Below, in pieces: positions 25,230 through 31,857 of a DNA stretch of 39,519 nt. The number at the start of each line of letters is the position of its first letter. Within the stretch, counting starts at the first letter, position 1. The DNA lies in IMG/VR virus record IMGVR_UViG_3300025120_000168, positions 1-39,519 of that record, one strand, 5' to 3'. The stretch is from a virus. The notes beneath the pieces are model-generated. The model did not search any database. It had not been told where the DNA came from and saw nothing but the letters and a program-made list of their open reading frames with translations. The translations under genes were made by a program, and so were the position numbers.

Positions 25230-26468
25230 TTAAATCTTTGTGTTATCAATGTGTAAGATCCTGCCTGTGTCGGTGTCGAAACCTTTGTTGTTCAACACAC
25301 ACCACAGAACCGGACAGTCCCATCCATTCAATCTACCGTCGATATAACCGTCAGTAAAAACGATTACCGCTTGAGGGCGAATGCCCTGACCGCGCATATA
25401 TGTCGGTACGCAACTCACCCTTGTGCCACCGCCCCCTCTCGGTTTAGTGGTCTTGACAAGATCATCTATCCTCTCGATCTCGTAGGATTCATCACCTGCC
25501 ACCTCGGTATCCCAATATAGAAGGCGAACCTTCTCTGGCCTGACAGATTTACAGATGCCTACGATCTCAGATAAGAACTTGTCGATGTGGCGGTACACCG
25601 AACCAGAGGTATCCGATGCTATGACTAGCTCTTCAACCTTTTCTGATAGCGTGCTAGGCATATAGATGCCCGCGCCGATGTACCTGCGATTAGGTTTCGC
25701 CCATGTGCCGAAGTCTTTACCTGCACAAGTCTGATAAGCAAACTCGCGTAGTGCTTCGAGCCAATCGATCTGTGGCTCAAGCAACTCCCCGATAGAACCC
25801 ATTGCCCCACCCGATCCGAGCTTGCCAGCGGCGATTGCACCCTGACGTAACGCTTGGTCGATCTCAGTGCCCACGCTTTCCTTGGTAGCTTCGTCTATAG
25901 CTTTAGCCCCTTCAAAATCGTGTTCATCAAAACCATTACTCTCGCCCGGCCCGGACTGAGGTTGTTCTGTTCCTGTTGAAGGTTTACTAGAACCACCGTT
26001 ACTGCCCTTGCCCTGACTTTTAAGTGAGTCGTACACCTGTATTACAGTCATGCCACGATACTTCTCGTCGTACAGACCTGCATACTTGCCAGTGGGCATC
26101 GTCGCGAAACCGTCCCTGTTCTCGTCAGATATCTCAAGATTGATAACGAAGTCCAACGACATATTCGTCAGCTTAGGATCTTCTGCCCAGATGTTCTCGT
26201 AGACATCCATGTGCTTGTAGATCTTGTGACGGTTCTCGTGGAGCATGACGAACCGTAGTTCGGGATCAGTTATTTCACTGACCATCGTTCTACTGTACCT
26301 CTCGTTTAGGCCATCAGTCATCGCAGTCGGTAGGTCATCACCGATGCTCTTGTCACCGACCAACAACGTACCTGCGATTTCTGTATACCTCTCGTGAGAG
26401 AAGATCGTGAACGCTGCACGATCCAATCTCTGCTCTTCTGTTTGAGCTTTTACTGATAACGTAACCAT
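25230..26468 (-). CDS. CobT/DUF2201-like protein: HExxH metallopeptidase-like domain plus VWA domain (412 aa)
   Basis: The N-terminal domain contains VMLHENRHKIYKH with H77, E78 and H81, an HExxH zinc motif as in DUF2201-type proteins. A Gly/Ser/Pro/Gln linker follows (about 153-178). The C-terminal half is a VWA-like domain with the metal-binding DTSGS (286-290, MIDAS) and VIVFTDGYIDG. In CobT and related proteins the VWA domain works with a MoxR/CobS AAA+ ring, and here that ATPase is encoded two genes upstream. The start has AAGGAAAAGTAA in front and overlaps the small upstream gene by 19 bases. The substrate of the complex is unknown. Confidence 0.82.
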   Translation of the reverse strand: MVTLSVKAQTEEQRLDRAAFTIFSHERYTEIAGTLLVGDKSIGDDLPTAMTDGLNERYSRTMVSEITDPELRFVMLHENRHKIYKHMDVYENIWAEDPKLTNMSLDFVINLEISDENRDGFATMPTGKYAGLYDEKYRGMTVIQVYDSLKSQGKGSNGGSSKPSTGTEQPQSGPGESNGFDEHDFEGAKAIDEATKESVGTEIDQALRQGAIAAGKLGSGGAMGSIGELLEPQIDWLEALREFAYQTCAGKDFGTWAKPNRRYIGAGIYMPSTLSEKVEELVIASDTSGSVYRHIDKFLSEIVGICKSVRPEKVRLLYWDTEVAGDESYEIERIDDLVKTTKPRGGGGTRVSCVPTYMRGQGIRPQAVIVFTDGYIDGRLNGWDCPVLWCVLNNKGFDTDTGRILHIDNTKI

Positions 26469-26728
26469 TTACTTTTCCTTGCTATAATTATTTGTTGGGC
26501 AACGCTCTCTAGGTTATAAGTCTGTCTTACAAACCCACCCCCAAATTCGTTGCCCCTGTACCTCCTAAAACCTAAACCTTTAGCCATTAGGAACGCTTCG
26601 TCGTAGTCACTGGCAAACGCTAGGAAATGAATCACGTAGCGCGGGTTGCCATACGTATCGTTGTGGACTCTGAAGAAGTCATGTCCCAACTCGGTAGCCA
26701 CTTTGTGGTCAAGATGACACTTATTCAT
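26450..26728 (-). CDS. Small protein between the AAA+ and VWA genes (92 aa)
   Basis: The start ATG follows the AAA+ stop by two bases with AGAGGTAG in front. The sequence begins MNKCHLDHKVATELGHDFFR and contains aromatic strands (YGNPRYVIHFLAFASDYDEA) and RYRGNEFGGGFVRQTY. It is an alpha/beta-looking protein without known motifs. Its place inside the ATPase-VWA pair, with overlap into the VWA gene, suggests an adaptor or regulator of that pair. That is inference. Confidence 0.68.
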   Translation of the reverse strand: MNKCHLDHKVATELGHDFFRVHNDTYGNPRYVIHFLAFASDYDEAFLMAKGLGFRRYRGNEFGGGFVRQTYNLESVAQQIIIARKSKWLRYQ

Positions 26729-26730
26729 AT

Positions 26731-27882
26731 CTACCTCTTATCGCCCATGAACAGCGTTGCGTTGTCACGTACCCAACTAGAGAACTCCTCGGATCTTGTG
26801 ACGATGCGGTTGTGCTTGTAGGTATCTTTCAATGCGCTACGTGCGAACATGGCTTGCGGTTCTTTCGGTAAACGTCTTACGTACTTCATCCACGGATTGA
26901 TTAGCTGTGAATCCATTGCACCCAATACTTTACTGATAGTCATGATGATTGCTGGAGCAGAAGTAGGAACTTCCAAACCCTCTGGATCGCGCTTGATGTC
27001 TTCGATGGAGTGCAGTTGCCCGACCATCGTGACAAACGCCATGAGATCTGCCCCCGCTCTGGCACCGATAGCACCCATGAGTGCAGCTTGCAGTGTGAAC
27101 TTATCCACGTTGCCCTCGCACGTTTGGAGTATGTCCGACGCTGTGTGCAGGGATCTGGGTGTGACAAACGCTGTTCTTAATTCTTTCGGGTGAAAGATGT
27201 AAGGGTTGTCTTGCGGGCTTACGTCCTCAAACGAGTCCATAATCTGTGGATACTCTCTGGCAAACCCTAGAACTGCTGGATGCAGGTCATTGGGTAGTCC
27301 GAAGTTTACGATCCAATCTTTAGCGGTAGGCTTCTGCATCCGCACCGAGATGATGGCGTTACGCTTGTGCGCTTCCATCACATCACCCACGTTCTCTGCC
27401 CCAAGGTTAGTAGTCGCAAATACGATACTGTCCTCGTGCAGTGTGTACGCCCCAATCTTGCGTTCCAACATCAGCCGCCGCAGTGCATTCTGCACCGCCC
27501 GATTACACTTGCCGAATTCGTCCAGCATGATAATCACAGGCTTGTTGGTATGAGCGCCTAGCTCTTCATTGGTAACAAACCGGACAAACTTGCCAGACTT
27601 ATCCACCTCAGATATTACGGGGATCATGATGTCACCGACATCTTTAGTGGTGCAGTCGCAGTAGAACGCAGTGTAGTTCGTGGTGTAATTTACACCTGTA
27701 GTGCTGTCTGACGGCTCGTCGTCGGGTTTCTTCTTTGCATTTAAATTATTGGCGATAATGCTCAAGAGCGACGACTTGCCGGTGCCCATGTGACCTTCGA
27801 CCAATACGGTACGCTTCGGCCCTACGTGTGTGACAAGATCTGCTGTCTGTTCAAGATTCAAATTTAGATGTGCTAAAGCCAT
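26731..27882 (-). CDS. MoxR/CobS-like AAA+ ATPase (383 aa)
   Basis: Predicted hexameric ATPase that remodels a protein or nucleoprotein target together with the VWA protein. Walker A is GHMGTGKSS (G30 to S37, K36) and Walker B is VIIMLDEFGK (D121, E122). FATTNLGAENVGDV is the sensor 1 region, and RMQKPTAKDW plus FVTPRSLHTASDIL give the C-terminal lid. The start has a strong site AGGAGAACAAC-ATG. A GGTGTAA-N-TTACACC palindrome falls inside the coding sequence (27682-27696). CobS-like genes in phages are often labelled cobalamin genes, but nothing else of that pathway is here. Confidence 0.88.
   Translation of the reverse strand: MALAHLNLNLEQTADLVTHVGPKRTVLVEGHMGTGKSSLLSIIANNLNAKKKPDDEPSDSTTGVNYTTNYTAFYCDCTTKDVGDIMIPVISEVDKSGKFVRFVTNEELGAHTNKPVIIMLDEFGKCNRAVQNALRRLMLERKIGAYTLHEDSIVFATTNLGAENVGDVMEAHKRNAIISVRMQKPTAKDWIVNFGLPNDLHPAVLGFAREYPQIMDSFEDVSPQDNPYIFHPKELRTAFVTPRSLHTASDILQTCEGNVDKFTLQAALMGAIGARAGADLMAFVTMVGQLHSIEDIKRDPEGLEVPTSAPAIIMTISKVLGAMDSQLINPWMKYVRRLPKEPQAMFARSALKDTYKHNRIVTRSEEFSSWVRDNATLFMGDKR
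27682..27696. promoter_or_regulatory. Palindrome GGTGTAA-T-TTACACC inside the AAA+ gene
   Basis: Perfect 7-base arms around one base, same core as the copy at 23794-23820. It encodes Gly-Val-Asn-Tyr-Thr in a region between Walker A and B that looks like a variable loop, so the codons may be free to keep the site. Confidence 0.65.
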
Positions 27883-27906
27883 GTTGTTCTCCTAAAAACT
27901 TTATGG

Positions 27907-29076
27907 TTAGTCAAGTGACGGTAGTGAGTTTAAGATCTCGGTAGTTTTATCCTGTACATCGGATCGATACCCTTCGTTGTATCTGAGCTTGTCCATGTTG
28001 AACTCGTCATCAAATAGGTTAGTCAGGGAGTCATGCACACGACGCATGACGGGATCGTCGTTGTAGTTAAAGGTTTCAAGAACCTCTACCGCTTCGCGTA
28101 TCGCATCGGCGTCAGTGTCCTGATACCGTTGCTTATGCACTTTCTTGAGACCGTCGCGCACTGATTTCCACACCTCTTCTTTTAGGTGCGTCATGCGTCC
28201 ACGGTACTGCTCTCGTTCTTTGGCGAGCACAACGTCATGCTCGTTCTGGTAGTACTCATCCATAGCCTCAATCGCTTCGTCCGACAACAAGGTACGTTCA
28301 TCGTCCGCTAGCCGGTCGAATGAATAGTCGAAGTAGAACTTGGTCTTGAGAGCTTCTTTGGTGGGGTAGTCATCTGGGTTATGCAGCCCACGGTACAAGA
28401 CTTGGTCGTTCTGCACCGCTTCGTCATACTTGTCGTAGAACTTATCCAGAGCTTCATCGTGACTCTGCTGGATTTCGCTCATGGCCTTCACCCAAACATT
28501 AAGCTTGGCTGTAGGTATGACTCGGTTCTTCGCATCGTCCCACGGCTTGGACAGTTTGTAATGAACGGTTCTTGCTCTACCCTGCCAGTATTTAACAGTA
28601 TCGAACTCTGGACTGTTGGCGAGTAGCTTCTTCACACCAGACACTTCGGCCTCTGCACCAAGCTGGTTCTGCACCTTTAGCTGTCTCGTAGACTCTTCGT
28701 CCTTCTTAGTTGTTTGAAAACAACCCATGCTCAATCGCGCTGACGAAAATGTAGACTTCATGGTAGGTATCGACACACCTGCCTGCGTAGCTGTGTCCAG
28801 CTTACTGTCAAATGTTTCGTCACTACTGTCGTACAGATTGTCCTCGAAGGTGTGAGTTACACCAAATTGCTTTGTGAGTGCATCTTGGGCTTTGTTTTCC
28901 GCAAACCACTTACTCGCGTCCGATAGTTGTTTTGCAATAGCTCTAACTTTCTCCAGACGCGCCTGATCTGCCTGTATAGCTCGCTGTTTCATTTCTTCCT
29001 GTTGGATCTTCTCCAACTCTTCATGCTCGTCCATTGCTGGCTCCTCGGTTATTAAGTTTCCAAACTCAGTTATCAT
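27907..29076 (-). CDS. DUF3150-like helical protein, partner of the AAA+/VWA pair (389 aa)
   Basis: The ATG overlaps the upstream stop by 4 bases, with GGAG eight bases in front. The protein is highly charged and almost entirely helical. It has an N-terminal coiled coil (EELEKIQQEEMKQRAIQADQ), a short Ser/Thr-rich segment with MGCFQTTKKDEEST, and a long Asp/Glu/Lys-rich helical C-terminus. From memory, DUF3150 proteins are helical, about 300-400 residues long, and lie next to CobS-like ATPases and VWA proteins in phages and plasmids, which fits this context. The sequence match itself is only suggestive, so the name rests largely on gene order. Confidence 0.7.
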   Translation of the reverse strand: MITEFGNLITEEPAMDEHEELEKIQQEEMKQRAIQADQARLEKVRAIAKQLSDASKWFAENKAQDALTKQFGVTHTFEDNLYDSSDETFDSKLDTATQAGVSIPTMKSTFSSARLSMGCFQTTKKDEESTRQLKVQNQLGAEAEVSGVKKLLANSPEFDTVKYWQGRARTVHYKLSKPWDDAKNRVIPTAKLNVWVKAMSEIQQSHDEALDKFYDKYDEAVQNDQVLYRGLHNPDDYPTKEALKTKFYFDYSFDRLADDERTLLSDEAIEAMDEYYQNEHDVVLAKEREQYRGRMTHLKEEVWKSVRDGLKKVHKQRYQDTDADAIREAVEVLETFNYNDDPVMRRVHDSLTNLFDDEFNMDKLRYNEGYRSDVQDKTTEILNSLPSLD

Positions 29077-29267
29077 TTACGGTTCTCCAATTTGCAAAGA
29101 AAGTGAATGACTGTGAACGTCACAGTCGCGGCGAAACACATCCAAAAGGTTATGCCTTGCCTATTGCTTACGGGTACGGTGATATCCTCCACCACACCCA
29201 GCAATGCTATGTAGGTCATAAGTCCCAATAGGACTGCGACCACTCCTGATATCTTTTCTATGTTCAT
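29073..29267 (-). CDS. Small membrane protein with two transmembrane segments (64 aa)
   Basis: The ATG lies two bases after the upstream stop, with GGGAAG in front. Two hydrophobic segments, GVVAVLLGLMTYIALLGVV (about 8-26) and FWMCFAATVTFTVIHFL (about 41-57), are joined by a short polar loop, and the C-terminus is basic (CKLENRK). Size and topology are like a class II holin, but no endolysin gene is adjacent and it is in the early operon. An early membrane protein such as a superinfection-exclusion factor is equally possible. Confidence 0.68.
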   Translation of the reverse strand: MNIEKISGVVAVLLGLMTYIALLGVVEDITVPVSNRQGITFWMCFAATVTFTVIHFLCKLENRK

Positions 29268-29269
29268 AC

Positions 29270-29545
29270 TTACTTCCCAATGTGTTGAATGTCGGACGCG
29301 GGTATCACCTGATACGCGCCCTTGTTGTAAGCGGGAGCCACGGTGTACGTTACACCTGACTTACCGCCGCTCTCGTTTCGGCTGACGTTGATAGGCCGCG
29401 AACCAGCATCATGCGATGGGTACATAGCTTTCTCATCGGCAATACGAACCTGTACAGGTGTAAGGCACACCTGCATCTCACGGAACACGCGCTTGCGCGG
29501 AACCCTGCGTAACATCTTGTACCGTCTCAAACGAAACACCTCCAA
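29270..29545 (-). CDS. Small basic protein, first gene of the - strand operon (about 91 aa)
   Basis: The frame begins with TTG at 29545, about 26 bases after the expected transcription start. A later ATG at 29515 is an alternative and would give 81 residues. The N-terminus is very basic (RRYKMLRRVPRKRVFREMQV), followed by strands and a short C-terminus (VIPASDIQHIGK). Two GGTGT...ACACC palindrome variants lie inside the gene at 29342 and 29456. A first gene that is basic and sits behind a strong promoter could be an early regulator, but I recognise no family. Confidence 0.6.
   Translation of the reverse strand: MEVFRLRRYKMLRRVPRKRVFREMQVCLTPVQVRIADEKAMYPSHDAGSRPINVSRNESGGKSGVTYTVAPAYNKGAYQVIPASDIQHIGK
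29342..29356. promoter_or_regulatory. Variant palindrome GGTGTAC-G-TTACACC
   Basis: Same 15-base layout as the other copies with one mismatched pair next to the centre. It lies in the first gene of the early operon, about 230 bases downstream of the promoter. Confidence 0.5.
29456..29472. promoter_or_regulatory. Variant palindrome AGGTGT-N5-ACACCT
   Basis: The outer six pairs match the family at the same spacing (17 bases in all); the inner two pairs are lost. It lies about 115 bases downstream of the early promoter, inside the first gene. Confidence 0.45.
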
Positions 29546-29577
29546 TGTCGAATTTTGAACTGTCGAAACGCCCTACT

Positions 29578-29606
29578 ATTATAACATATTTATCAGCTAA
29601 TGTCAA
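29578..29606 (-). promoter_or_regulatory. Consensus sigma70-type promoter of the early operon
   Basis: On the - strand, TTGACA (29606-29601) is followed by exactly 17 bases and then TATAAT (29583-29578). Both hexamers and the spacing are the ideal housekeeping-sigma promoter. The expected start is near 29571, facing the operon that begins at 29545. Heptamer repeats lie 48-84 bases upstream of the -35 box. Confidence 0.88.
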
Positions 29607-29653
29607 GTCGTGGTAAATCAAGTATGTACGTAGTGAATGGTGGTAGGTAGTGT

Positions 29654-30002
29654 ATTGTTCTGTAATGTTCCACAATGTTCCATAATGTTCTAACACGAGG
29701 GCGTGCAAGTCATTGATAAGAAAGGAATGTTCTAATGTTCGAAAAAACAGGGGAATTTATGGGTGTGAGAGAGAATGAGAATCCGCGTTCGTAAGAAGAG
29801 AGAATCTCTAATAATTTCCATACATTTCTGGAAAAACGAACATTATATATATTTTATAAAAAAGTATTAATAATATAATAATAAGTAAGTGTAGACTACA
29901 CTAGATACCATTAGATACTACAAAACAAATGTTCGTTTTGCCCTTTTAAAAAACGAACATTATGCGAACATTATGCGAACATTACCGATTTATGCGAACA
30001 TT
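29654..30002. repeat. Array of AATGTTC / GAACATT heptamers
   Basis: Forward AATGTTC copies start at 29664, 29674, 29684, 29726, 29734 and 29928, with a variant ATTGTTC at 29654. Inverted GAACATT copies start at 29838, 29955, 29966, 29977 and 29996. The first four units are spaced exactly 10 bases; the main inverted set is spaced 11, 11 and 19. The left cluster points one way and the right cluster mostly the other, around an AT-rich core. Spacing near one helical turn suggests cooperative protein binding on one face. No gene is convincing in this stretch. Confidence 0.85.
29811..29900. other. AT-rich core between heptamer arrays, candidate replication origin
   Basis: A hairpin TTTCCA...TGGAAA (29815-29834) is followed by one GAACATT copy and about 45 bases that are almost pure A/T (29842-29887). 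Iterated sites flanking an easily melted segment is the classic layout of an origin. Direct repeats of TAGATAC follow at about 29903 and 29912. Origin function is inferred from layout only. Confidence 0.45.
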
Positions 30003-30006
30003 GGTC

Positions 30007-30024
30007 AGGTGTAACCTTACACCT
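30007..30024. promoter_or_regulatory. Palindrome AGGTGTAA-CC-TTACACCT next to the heptamer array
   Basis: Perfect 8-base arms, with a 2-base centre where most other copies have one. It begins five bases after the last heptamer (ends 30002). The rest of 30025-30130 holds a direct repeat TTCAACTGGC (30050-30059 and 30103-30112) and no gene. Confidence 0.7.
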
Positions 30025-30130
30025 AAATCTTTTGCCGCAACGCTATCTCTTCAACTGGCATCGGAACGCAGTTCTGATAAGCAATCCGCGCAGCGCAGAT
30101 AATTCAACTGGCTTCAATAAATTGAAGGCG

Positions 30131-30160
30131 AAAAAAAAGAGAGAGCCTTTCGACTCTCTC
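30131..30160 (-). terminator. Strong intrinsic terminator after the 30172-30906 gene
   Basis: On the - strand, GAGAGAGTC (30160-30152) pairs with GGCTCTCTC (30147-30139, one G-T pair) around a GAAA tetraloop. Eight T residues (30138-30131) follow. It lies 12 bases after the gene's stop and isolates that gene from the early operon. Confidence 0.93.
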
Positions 30161-30171
30161 CTTTGGGTGGG

Positions 30172-30906
30172 TTAAGATTTCTTTTTGGCTTTCTTCTCTG
30201 GTGTTGCGAACACCCCAGCCTCGATAGCCTCGTCAATCTTATCCAGCAGCTCCTCGCCTACGGTCTGAGATACCGCATCATCCAGATCGCCAATCCATCC
30301 GACCCATAGCTTCCTAGTAGCCTCTGCCTTGTCGCATCTAGTTAATGCTTTCTTGACAGGCTTTTCGATCCCAGCGTCTATGTCTTCCTGCTTTTGAATG
30401 CAGTTGCGAGCATAGGTAACCGAGTCCTTAGCCTTTCTCAGTAGATCTTGAACAGTAGCGGTAGCATTGGTGCCCAGCGCAATCTTGGCTCTGTGCTTGG
30501 TTAGATTGTGTTCTAGTTGGTTTACCTGCTCTTGAATGAAATCGTCACGTTTTTTACCTGTGAGATTTATATCATTAGCATCTAGTTGCGCACCAGCAGT
30601 AGCGTGACCGATATATGCTTCATCTAGTAAAGCATGGTATCGGGCATTTGCTGCCTGACCTTCGACCGATGTTGGCTCTACGCCTAAACCTTTAGCGCCA
30701 ATCATGGATCTAGAAGCATAACCTTGGGCAATGCACATATCCTTAAAAGATTGTGTTGCGCCTTCAGCCAATCCACCAGCGATCCCGACCTGTCGCATTT
30801 GATCTAATATGCTTGAGCTAAACGCCATATTGGAATTAGCAATTGCATAGTCGCGGTCTGTAGTGGGTTTTACTGCTTCCACAATTGCAGTGTTTTCGTT
30901 TGTCAT
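30172..30906 (-). CDS. Unknown protein encoded as a separate - strand transcript (244 aa)
   Basis: The start ATG at 30906 has GGAG seven bases upstream; a longer frame to 30948 lacks a site. The product starts MTNENTAIVEAVKP. It is mostly helical, with a Gly/Ala-rich part (GIAGGLAEGATQSFKDMCIA), a charged middle (NQLEHNLTKHRAKIAL) and an acidic helix ending in a Lys-rich tail (PEKKAKKKS). No known family is recognised. It has its own terminator and sits between the heptamer array and the divergent late promoter region, so it may be expressed at a different time from the early operon. A regulatory or abundant DNA-associated role is possible. Confidence 0.72.
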   Translation of the reverse strand: MTNENTAIVEAVKPTTDRDYAIANSNMAFSSSILDQMRQVGIAGGLAEGATQSFKDMCIAQGYASRSMIGAKGLGVEPTSVEGQAANARYHALLDEAYIGHATAGAQLDANDINLTGKKRDDFIQEQVNQLEHNLTKHRAKIALGTNATATVQDLLRKAKDSVTYARNCIQKQEDIDAGIEKPVKKALTRCDKAEATRKLWVGWIGDLDDAVSQTVGEELLDKIDEAIEAGVFATPEKKAKKKS

Positions 30907-30951
30907 TTCGACACTCCGTAACATTAATGATCTAACACCAAGCGGCATTAG

Positions 30952-30971
30952 GTAACAGCGCTCGCCGTTAC
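30952..30971. promoter_or_regulatory. Imperfect 20-base palindrome upstream of the 30906 gene
   Basis: GTAACAGCG and CGCCGTTAC form 9-base arms with one A-C mismatch around CT. It is 46 bases upstream of the start codon and could be an operator or a leader hairpin. The octamer TGATCTAA lies on each side (near 30928 and 30973). Confidence 0.45.
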
Positions 30972-31023
30972 ATGATCTAAGTTACTACCAAATGTTTTAA
31001 AATCAACCGAATCGCCCGAAAAC

Positions 31024-31040
31024 AGGTGTAATTTACACCT
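31024..31040. promoter_or_regulatory. Palindrome AGGTGTAA-T-TTACACCT in the divergent intergenic region
   Basis: Perfect 8-base arms around one base. It lies in the 336-base gap between the - strand gene starting at 30906 and the late + strand genes starting at 31243, so one bound protein could affect both. The rest of the gap is AT-rich with C-runs (31131-31166). I see no convincing -35/-10 pair for the late genes; TATATT at 31208 is the best -10 candidate. Confidence 0.72.
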
Positions 31041-31242
31041 ACCCTACCCCTATGGCCCGCTACGCTGTCTATCTGTACGTCGAGCTATATATTACTAATT
31101 TACTCAAATAAATCGGTTTTTTTCTGAGTTTGACCCCCACCCCCCTAATATATGGAAACACCCCCCTTTGGAGTCCCAGACCTGTTTATAAAAAATTATT
31201 TTTTATGTATATTCCGCAGAACGACCAAAGGTCAGCGAAAAC

Positions 31243-31857
31243 ATGGCTATAGTGCTAAAACCAGAAGTAGGTGTTCCTATGTTAGAGGGGACGGACTCTT
31301 CTGACCTCAAAGAAAAAGCTGAAGCAGCCTGCAATACAGCGCAAGAATTGGCAAAACACGGCTTAGATTTGGAGCCAACCAAGGAAGATAAGAATATAGC
31401 AGCAGCTTTATCTACGTCTTATGCAGGGGATCCAGCTAAAACATCCAAAAAAGCCACCAACAGGAACATTTCTAAGTTAACACCCGCCTCTTTGGTGTTG
31501 ACAGATGCCATTTTGCAGGAGTTTGGGCACTCAGTTGCTGAAAATGCAGTTCATATACGTCATTTGGTGACGAATAAGTTATTAATTGAGTCCGAAAACC
31601 AAGATCCGCGTATAAGAATGAGGGCTTTGGAGCTTCTGGGCAAGATTTCAGACGTAGGACTGTTCGCCGAGAAGTCAGAGATCACCGTCACCCACCAATC
31701 CACTGATGATTTAAGAGCAAAACTACGATCCAAGTTGGAAAAGCTAGTAGAGCCTGTCGAAATAGAAGATGCAGTGGTCATTGAGAACCAGACTCTTGAT
31801 CTACAGGAGGCGTTAGGGGATATAGAGGACGTAGAAGACGAAGAGTACGATGACTGA
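31243..31857 (+). CDS. terS: Terminase small subunit (204 aa)
   Basis: Predicted to recognise phage DNA for packaging and to load the large subunit. The N-terminal part is Ala/Lys/Asp-rich. The middle has helices LVLTDAILQEFGHSVAENAV and DPRIRMRALELLGKISDVGL. The motif LLGKISDVGLF followed by SEITVTHQSTDDLRAKL is typical of phage small terminase-like proteins before terL. The C-terminus is acidic (EDVEDEEYDD). It overlaps terL by 8 bases. The ribosome-binding site is weak (AAAGGTCAGCG). Identity rests on position and general resemblance. Confidence 0.75.
   Translation: MAIVLKPEVGVPMLEGTDSSDLKEKAEAACNTAQELAKHGLDLEPTKEDKNIAAALSTSYAGDPAKTSKKATNRNISKLTPASLVLTDAILQEFGHSVAENAVHIRHLVTNKLLIESENQDPRIRMRALELLGKISDVGLFAEKSEITVTHQSTDDLRAKLRSKLEKLVEPVEIEDAVVIENQTLDLQEALGDIEDVEDEEYDD

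Noticed and set aside
25220-25249. TTG extension of the 24299 gene
   Set aside because: A GTG at 25219 has a strong ribosome-binding site and avoids overlap with the VWA gene.
25230-27882. CobS/CobT as cobalamin biosynthesis genes
   Set aside because: No CobN or other pathway gene is seen, and related AAA+/VWA pairs serve other roles.
29478-29708. Open frame of 76 codons on the - strand across the early promoter
   Set aside because: It runs through the promoter and the 10-base repeats, overlaps the first operon gene in another frame and has no ribosome-binding site.
29654-30002. Heptamer array as a CRISPR
   Set aside because: Units are 7 bases with 3-4 base gaps and mixed orientation; no repeat-spacer structure.
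31130-31151. TTGACC and TAATAT as a promoter for the late genes
   Set aside because: The spacing is 10 bases, too short for a sigma70 promoter.
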